Below the pieces are notes generated by a model. The model did not search any database. It was not told the DNA's origin and saw nothing but the letters and a program-made list of their open reading frames with translations. Positions 59,739 through 64,000 of a stretch of 64,000 nt of DNA are shown here, piece after piece. A program made the translations under genes and the position numbers. Position 1 is the stretch's first letter, and every line of letters starts with the position of its first letter. This DNA is from JABMQB01 sp964408795 (GTDB lineage: Bacteria > Bacteroidota > Bacteroidia > Bacteroidales > Prolixibacteraceae): the NCBI GenBank assembly GCA_964408795.1, contig CAYPAW010000006.1, forward strand, positions 1 through 64,000, read 5' to 3'.

Positions 59739-60470
59739 CTACCTGCGGGGAGCCCATCCCAGTCTGGCCCGGGCCAGATCGGCTCCATCGGAATGCCGTA
59801 CCACACTGCAAAGGTGAGAAAGGGGGTCTGTAACCTCCTTTCTGACCGCGAGGTAATCCCCGGGCAATCCTTCACGCGATAAATTGATTTCCAGTTCAAT
59901 CAGTTCATAGGCCTCATGGAATGCAAAATCATATGAATCAAGGATGCGTTCCAGGTACCTGCCCGTTGTAAAATGCTGGTTTATATCGATCTCGTTAAAC
60001 CGGACCGGTGTAAAGACAGGTTCTGCATCGCTTTTGGGCGACCGGATTCTGTGGGCGTTTTCGCCAAAAACACTCTCCCCGTAGGTTGGGAAATTTTTAA
60101 AATCCGTGAGCCTGACAATCCGTTTGGTACGAACATCAAGCACCAGCCAACTGCTGGTCGCCTGCGTGATGATATGCCCCTTGCCATCCAAAAATTGGTA
60201 ATCGCGGTAGGCAAAAAAGCCATCGGTACCCCTCGACCAGGTTTCCAGGGTAAAATCTTCCCCCCACACGGGACGACGGCTAATTTTTACCCACAACCGG
60301 GAGAGTACCCAGAATTGCTGCTCTTGTTTCAGCTGCTCATAGCCTAATCCCAGTACATGGGCATGCTCCCACGCCAGATCCTGCATCTGGTAAAACAAAA
60401 AGGAGGTGGATAATCTTCCGTACCGGTTGATATAAAACGAACGGGTGGATAAATTTTTGGAATACTTCAT
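59739..60470 (-). CDS. Acyl-ACP thioesterase (FatA/FatB-like)
   Basis: A 243-residue double-hotdog thioesterase. The N-terminal hotdog holds YINRYGRLSTSFLFYQMQDLAWEHAHVLG and RLWVKISRRPVWGEDFTLETWSRG; the C-terminal hotdog holds RFNEIDINQHFTTGRYLERILDSY, whose Asp/Asn-x-His residues match the catalytic pattern of plant and bacterial acyl-ACP thioesterases. It should release free fatty acids from acyl-ACP in the cytosol. ATG 60470 was chosen over 60494. A family-1 repeat carrying TACCTTTG (minus strand) starts 22 bp upstream and could be its promoter. Confidence 0.88.
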   Translation of the reverse strand: MKYSKNLSTRSFYINRYGRLSTSFLFYQMQDLAWEHAHVLGLGYEQLKQEQQFWVLSRLWVKISRRPVWGEDFTLETWSRGTDGFFAYRDYQFLDGKGHIITQATSSWLVLDVRTKRIVRLTDFKNFPTYGESVFGENAHRIRSPKSDAEPVFTPVRFNEIDINQHFTTGRYLERILDSYDFAFHEAYELIELEINLSREGLPGDYLAVRKEVTDPLSHLCSVVRHSDGADLARARLGWAPRR

Positions 60471-60491
60471 GCTTTTAAAAATGTTTGTTTT

Positions 60492-60562
60492 CAAAGGTAT
60501 TCCCGATAACTATCGGGATTAATCATACCCTTAGGTGTTGAATTTAATTATGCTCGTTTCAT
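60492..60562 (-). repeat. Dispersed intergenic repeat, family 1, copy D
   Basis: On the minus strand it starts ATGAAACGAGCATAATT and ends CCCGATAGTTATCGGGA plus ATACCTTTG. The ATG opens a four-codon MKRA frame. It is the copy best placed as a promoter: TACCTTTG (60492-60499) lies 22 bp before the thioesterase ATG. Confidence 0.75.
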
Positions 60563-60623
60563 TAATTATTCTGTCGATTGCTTTTTTTTTTCAGGGAGTA
60601 GTAACCAAGCAAAAGGTTACTAA

Positions 60624-60761
60624 CCTGAGCTATTCATAAATTTAAAAAAATATGAATAAAGCTCAGGTTAACCCCGACTTAGATGAAGTTAAACTTTGGA
60701 AGAAAGTTTTACTGAATCTTAGTCGCTTTCGGAGACAGGAATAATTCATGAATTATTCGGG
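60624..60761. repeat. 138-bp MITE-like element, copy 2
   Basis: Second copy of the element at 49935-50072, same strand and length. The sequence CTAA flanks it on both sides (before 60624 and after 60761), consistent with a 4-bp target-site duplication. The 30-codon frame is at 60652-60744. Relative to copy 1 the frame has five changes, four of them altering the amino acid. Confidence 0.85.
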
Positions 60762-61086
60762 CTAAATACAATGAACAGTTATTGTCATCCTGTGATTTTT
60801 TGTGAATTCGTATTTTTGTGGCATTAAAGATTTTTACCACAAAGGCACAAAAATACAAAATAACACAAAAGGTAAAATATAAAAAACTCAAGTTCAATAT
60901 TTATCACAATAAGCTTGAACTGCGAACCTTTGGTTAATGCTATAGGGAGACTCAAGGTACCCGCCAACCCGGGTCATCTATTTTTGTGATGGATCCTGTT
61001 ACTAAACTTTTTTGTAAAATTATTGTTCACGTCTTGAAAAACCAGTATAGAATTGCCAATTTTACGAATAAATAGAATCGCGATGC

Positions 61087-61854
61087 ATGGGGAATATTAT
61101 CATTAAAACACCGGAACAAATTGAGGGCATACGGAAAAGCAGCCAATTGGCTGCGCAATCACTGGATTTTATCGAGGAATATGTAAAACCGGGTGTATCC
61201 ACTGGTTTTCTGGACGACAAGATTGAGGAGTTTATTGTTCAGCATGGGGCTATTCCAGCTACCAAAGGATACAGTGGGTTTCCCAAATCGAGCTGTATCT
61301 CTCCCAATGAAGTGGTGTGCCATGGAATTCCTTCTCCGGAGGTGATTCTCAAAGAAGGCGATATTGTTAATATCGATATTACCACGATTTTGAATGGCTA
61401 TTATGGCGACACCTCGCGGATGTTCTGTCTGGGAGAAATATCCCCCCAGGCGCGTAAGCTGGTCGATGTAACACGCCATTGCCTGTACCTGGGCATTGAA
61501 CAGGTCAAGCCCGGGAACTATTTTGGCAATATCGGATTTGTCATCAATCGATATGCCCGGGCCAACGGATTCTCCGTGGTCTATGAATTTTGCGGTCATG
61601 GTGTCGGGGTGCAATTTCATGAAGAACCCCAGGTAGACCATGCCGCACGAAGAAACAGCGGCGAAATCATGAAACCTGGCATGGTGTTTACCATTGAGCC
61701 CATGATCAACCAGGGAAAACCGCGTACCACGATTGATAAAAAGGATGGCTGGACTGCCCGGACCATCGATCGGAAATTGTCTGCTCAGTTTGAACATACC
61801 ATCCTGGTGACCCAGAATGGCCATGAAGTGCTGACTGAATCGGAAAAGAAATAA
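61087..61854 (+). CDS. map: Methionine aminopeptidase (type I)
   Basis: A 255-residue metalloenzyme that removes the initiator Met from nascent proteins. The five metal ligands are D97 (NIDITTI), D108 (YGDTSRMF), H171 (CGHGVG), E204 (TIEPMI) and E236 (FEHTI); H79 (CHGIP) is the other catalytic residue. A single gene with its own leader and a strong terminator. It is not in the usual secY-map-infA ribosomal-protein context, so this may be an extra copy. Confidence 0.96.
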   Translation: MGNIIIKTPEQIEGIRKSSQLAAQSLDFIEEYVKPGVSTGFLDDKIEEFIVQHGAIPATKGYSGFPKSSCISPNEVVCHGIPSPEVILKEGDIVNIDITTILNGYYGDTSRMFCLGEISPQARKLVDVTRHCLYLGIEQVKPGNYFGNIGFVINRYARANGFSVVYEFCGHGVGVQFHEEPQVDHAARRNSGEIMKPGMVFTIEPMINQGKPRTTIDKKDGWTARTIDRKLSAQFEHTILVTQNGHEVLTESEKK

Positions 61855-61886
61855 AAAAAGCCCGGAATTTTTCCGGGCTTTTTTTG
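61853..61886. terminator. Strong bidirectional terminator between map and the small secreted gene
   Basis: GCCCGGAA (61860-61867) pairs with TTCCGGGC (61871-61878) around TTT, preceded by seven A and followed by seven T. It can terminate both convergent genes, ending directly at the map stop codon on one side. Confidence 0.9.
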
Positions 61887-61901
61887 TCATTCGGTCGAAC
61901 C

Positions 61902-62351
61902 TTATTCCTTAATGCTTCTAAACATCCAATCTTCCAGGTGTAACTCCTCATCATGGGCCTCTTCTTGGAATATGCTCAGGTCGCTTAACATCGTTAATTC
62001 TGTGGAGGCGCTTTGATCTGTCTGAGTTGCTTCGGTGGCAGGTCTCTCCGAACGGGCCGCTTTGCCGGCAACATCAAGAAACATCCAGCGTTCAATCCTC
62101 AATTGTTTATCGGATTCGGCTTTCATAAATTCTGACAACCAGGCTTTCGAATAGGCTCTTAAACCGATAACAACATAATCATCACTTAATTTGTTGGTAA
62201 CCAGAACGGCTTTGTTCTTACCGGGCTTGTTCATGGCTACCATTTCAAAATCAGGATGCTGGGCATTCAACGCAAAGCAAACAAAAAGAAGTACTGCGGT
62301 TGCGATGGCTGACTTTGCAATTGTTTTCTGAACATTGTTTATTGTTTTCAT
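61902..62351 (-). CDS. Small secreted protein with paired WMF motifs, unknown function
   Basis: A 149-residue protein with a signal peptide (about 1-30, ending FALNAQ) and a mature part that begins HPDFEMVAMNKPGKNKAVLVTNKLSDDYVVIGLRAYSKAWLSEF. Two near-repeats, RIERWMFLD (around 87) and HLEDWMFRS (near the C-terminus), are spaced by a Thr/Ser/Ala-rich linker. The start at 62351 is fixed by a Shine-Dalgarno AGGAGG 8 nt upstream, unusual in this window; an ATG at 62369 lies upstream of that site. It resembles small secreted hypotheticals of marine Bacteroidota. No function can be assigned. Confidence 0.72.
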   Translation of the reverse strand: MKTINNVQKTIAKSAIATAVLLFVCFALNAQHPDFEMVAMNKPGKNKAVLVTNKLSDDYVVIGLRAYSKAWLSEFMKAESDKQLRIERWMFLDVAGKAARSERPATEATQTDQSASTELTMLSDLSIFQEEAHDEELHLEDWMFRSIKE

Positions 62352-62776
62352 GACTTTGTCCTCCTGCATTGTTTTTGTTTCTGACTTTTGTTTTTGTTTC
62401 TGTTTTTTTGTTTTCAGTAATATGACGATGAAAACTGCCATACGTTACATTTTTATAGAACTTTTTTTAGTAAAATACCTTATAAAAAATGGTATTATGT
62501 AATACAAAGTAGATAAAGTTGCAGTATATCAAGTTAATACAATTGGTGTGTTAATAAATATCCGGTGAATTTTTTATTCAGAAACACAGATTTCAGGAAT
62601 AACAGGAACGAACCCGGGTGATTCGACGTTCATTGAATGAATTTTTGCCTGTTCTGATTCCGGTTCATCGTTTCCTATTTCCATTCATCCATCCGGAAAT
62701 CCCATTCATAAATTATTATTTCGAATTTGCCAAAACTATGAGGATCTTTGGATAAAGAAAACCGGAAAAGGAGGCC
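62352..62776. other. 425-bp divergent intergenic region with structured leader
   Basis: Divergent promoters of the small secreted gene and the TonB-dependent receptor must lie here, but no clean TAnnTTTG pair is seen. AATACC/GGTATT (62474-62496) and a larger stem (GGAAT-A-ACAGG at 62596-62606 with CCTGT...ATTCC at 62648-62661) enclose the palindrome TTCATTGAATGAA (62629-62641). No known riboswitch core was recognised. Confidence 0.45.
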
Positions 62777-64000
62777 ATGAAAGCAAACATACTGATGCTC
62801 ATATTTTCATTATTCACCTGTACCGCTTTAGGCCAGGTTGAAATTTCGGGAACAGTCAAAACCGAATCGGGAGAGCCTGTACAGGGAGCGAATCTGTTTA
62901 TTGAGGGGACCTACGATGGTTGCACTTCCGATACCCTTGGTAATTTTCTGTTTAGAACCGAAGCAACGGGAGAACAAACCCTGATTGTACGTTTTGTTGG
63001 TTATGAAACAGAACGGATCCAATTAAATATTGACTCCGATAAATCCGGATTGACATTTGTTATGAAAGAATCAAGCAGTGCACTGGAGGAAGTGATCATC
63101 AACGCCGGCACTTTTGAAGCCAGTGATAAGAAGAAATCGGTTGTGATGAAGCCGTTTGATATCGCTTCCACAGCGGGAGCCACCGGTGATATATACGGTA
63201 CTTTTGGCACCCTGCCCGGTTCCCATCGGGTAGGTGAGGAGGGAAAACTGTTTGTCAGGGGGGGGGAAGCCTATGAGACAAAAACGTATATGGATGGTAT
63301 GCTGGTTCATACTCCCTATTTTTCAAAAATGCCTGATCTGCCTACAAGGGGAAGATTTTCCCCCCTGTTATTTAACGGTGTGGTTTTCAGTACCGGCGGC
63401 TATTCAGCTGAGTTCGGGCAGGCTCTTTCTTCCGTGGTGGCACTGAATACCACAGCCCTGGAACCGGAAGACAAATCAAGTATTTCGCTTCTTACTGTTG
63501 GTATTCAGGGCTCCCATGCCGAAAGATGGGAAAATACCTCGCTGGCGATCACTGCAGAATATCTCCATTCCGGGCTTACAAACCGATTATTTAAACAAAA
63601 TGTCGACTGGCTGAAGCAACCGGTGAATATAGGTACAACCATGATGTTCAGACATAAAACAAGTGAAACGGGAATGATCAAATCGTTTGGAAGCTTCAGC
63701 TATCATACCAGCAGCTTGCGGTATTTCAATCCGGGAGAATTGTTTTGGCAGGATATAACCCTTACTAACTGCAATTCCTATGTAAATACAACCTTTCATG
63801 AAATGCTCAGTGATCAATGGATGATCCATGCGGGGATTGCCCTGAATATTGATGCAGAAAACACAGGATTGGATGAAGATGACATCGAGACCATCCGGAA
63901 GAATAGTCATGTCAAATTAACGGTTACCCGCTTGCAGTCTGAAAAAATTACCATCAAAGGGGGAATCGATTATATCCTGAATGATTACCGGCAGGATATC
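62777..64000 (+). CDS. TonB-dependent outer-membrane receptor (5' part, cut by window end)
   Basis: The frame is open from ATG 62777 to the end of the window (408 codons). A signal peptide (MKANILMLIFSLFTCTALGQ) precedes a carboxypeptidase-regulatory-like domain (about 21-100: VEISGTVKTESGEPVQGANLFIEG...FVGYETERIQL) and a plug domain (about 110-225, with GDIYGTFGTLPGSHRVGEEGKLFVRGGEAYETKTYMDGM and NGVVFSTGGYSAEFGQALSSVVALNT), then barrel strands. AAGGAGG lies just before the ATG. It should import a ligand with TonB energy; the gene is not SusC-sized as far as seen and no SusD is visible. Ligand unknown. Confidence 0.9.
   Translation, partial: MKANILMLIFSLFTCTALGQVEISGTVKTESGEPVQGANLFIEGTYDGCTSDTLGNFLFRTEATGEQTLIVRFVGYETERIQLNIDSDKSGLTFVMKESSSALEEVIINAGTFEASDKKKSVVMKPFDIASTAGATGDIYGTFGTLPGSHRVGEEGKLFVRGGEAYETKTYMDGMLVHTPYFSKMPDLPTRGRFSPLLFNGVVFSTGGYSAEFGQALSSVVALNTTALEPEDKSSISLLTVGIQGSHAERWENTSLAITAEYLHSGLTNRLFKQNVDWLKQPVNIGTTMMFRHKTSETGMIKSFGSFSYHTSSLRYFNPGELFWQDITLTNCNSYVNTTFHEMLSDQWMIHAGIALNIDAENTGLDEDDIETIRKNSHVKLTVTRLQSEKITIKGGIDYILNDYRQDI

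Larger units (their letters stand above)
60471..61086. other. 616-bp gene-free region with two repeat elements
   Basis: Contains family-1 repeat copy D (60492-60562) and copy 2 of the 138-bp element (60624-60761). Two TATTTTTG boxes (60811-60818 and 60979-60986) on the plus strand are possible -7 elements for map, the second with a better distance to its start. The rest (for example 60830-60890) is A-rich filler. Confidence 0.55.

Noticed and set aside
61159..61890. 243-codon minus-strand frame opposite map
   Set aside because: Antisense to a methionine aminopeptidase with all metal ligands; it begins inside the terminator.

Overview
The window reads as chromosome of a Gram-negative member of the Bacteroidota, most likely an anaerobic or facultative Bacteroidales/Marinilabiliales-type organism; this is inferred from gene content, not from a ribosomal marker. 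Pointers are a PorG-like type IX secretion protein, a NigD-like lipoprotein, a dipeptidyl-peptidase-5-like S9 peptidase, a Wzi-like barrel protein, a V-type ATPase operon carrying DUF2764, a ferredoxin-dependent 2-oxoacid oxidoreductase (KorAB), KdsA (KDO/LPS), a TonB-dependent receptor, and promoter boxes of the Bacteroidota type (TTG/TTTG, about 18-23 nt, TAnnTTTG). Most genes are ordinary core genes. No phage, complete IS, CRISPR array, rRNA or tRNA gene was seen.

Layout. 1-5.9 kb: a 7-bp VNTR, a Wzi-like porin, an aminotransferase, a small membrane protein, a HAD phosphatase and glyA. 6-15.8 kb: pdxJ with a coupled alpha/beta hydrolase, facing the envelope cluster CBS-nadK-porG-uppS-bamA-ompH-ompH-murI; bamA carries an unusual 5 x 8-residue Gly/Tyr repeat. 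15.8-20.5 kb (minus strand): two sugar-type MFS permeases, a sugar-1-phosphate nucleotidylyltransferase and an APH-fold kinase, read as a sugar (probably N-acetylhexosamine) salvage operon. 20.9-27 kb: korA-korB followed by a 1000-residue two-receiver/PEP-synthase-like protein. 27.2-28.7 kb: a redox/chaperone trio (Trx-like/Grx fusion, lipoprotein thioredoxin, orphan GroES-like). 28.9-37.8 kb: NigD-like lipoprotein, DPP5, Ste24-like protease, cinA, AsmA-like protein. 38-45.5 kb: V-ATPase operon E-DUF2764-A-B-D-I-K, whose K subunit keeps the residues known to bind Na+ in enterococcal NtpK. 45.6-47.8 kb: exbB-exbD-tonB (or tolQRA-like) on the minus strand. 48-53 kb: NCS1-type permease with a coupled 58-residue membrane protein, then a GH78 alpha-L-rhamnosidase. 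53-60.5 kb: rarA-kdsA, a TPR protein, a surface-repeat protein, miaA, an acyl-ACP thioesterase. 61-64 kb: map, a small secreted protein and the start of a TonB-dependent receptor cut by the window edge.

The least explained material is intergenic: a 138-bp MITE-like element present twice (49935-50072 and 60624-60761, about 94% identical, no indels) with imperfect terminal inverted repeats; a dispersed family whose copies start with ATRAAACGAGC and end with TACCTTTR around a CCCGATAGCTATCGGG-like hairpin (five copies); and a second family ending in CATGTTCGTTTCATA (two fuller copies plus a fragment). These, the structured leaders and the unusual protein architectures are the main items in the findings.
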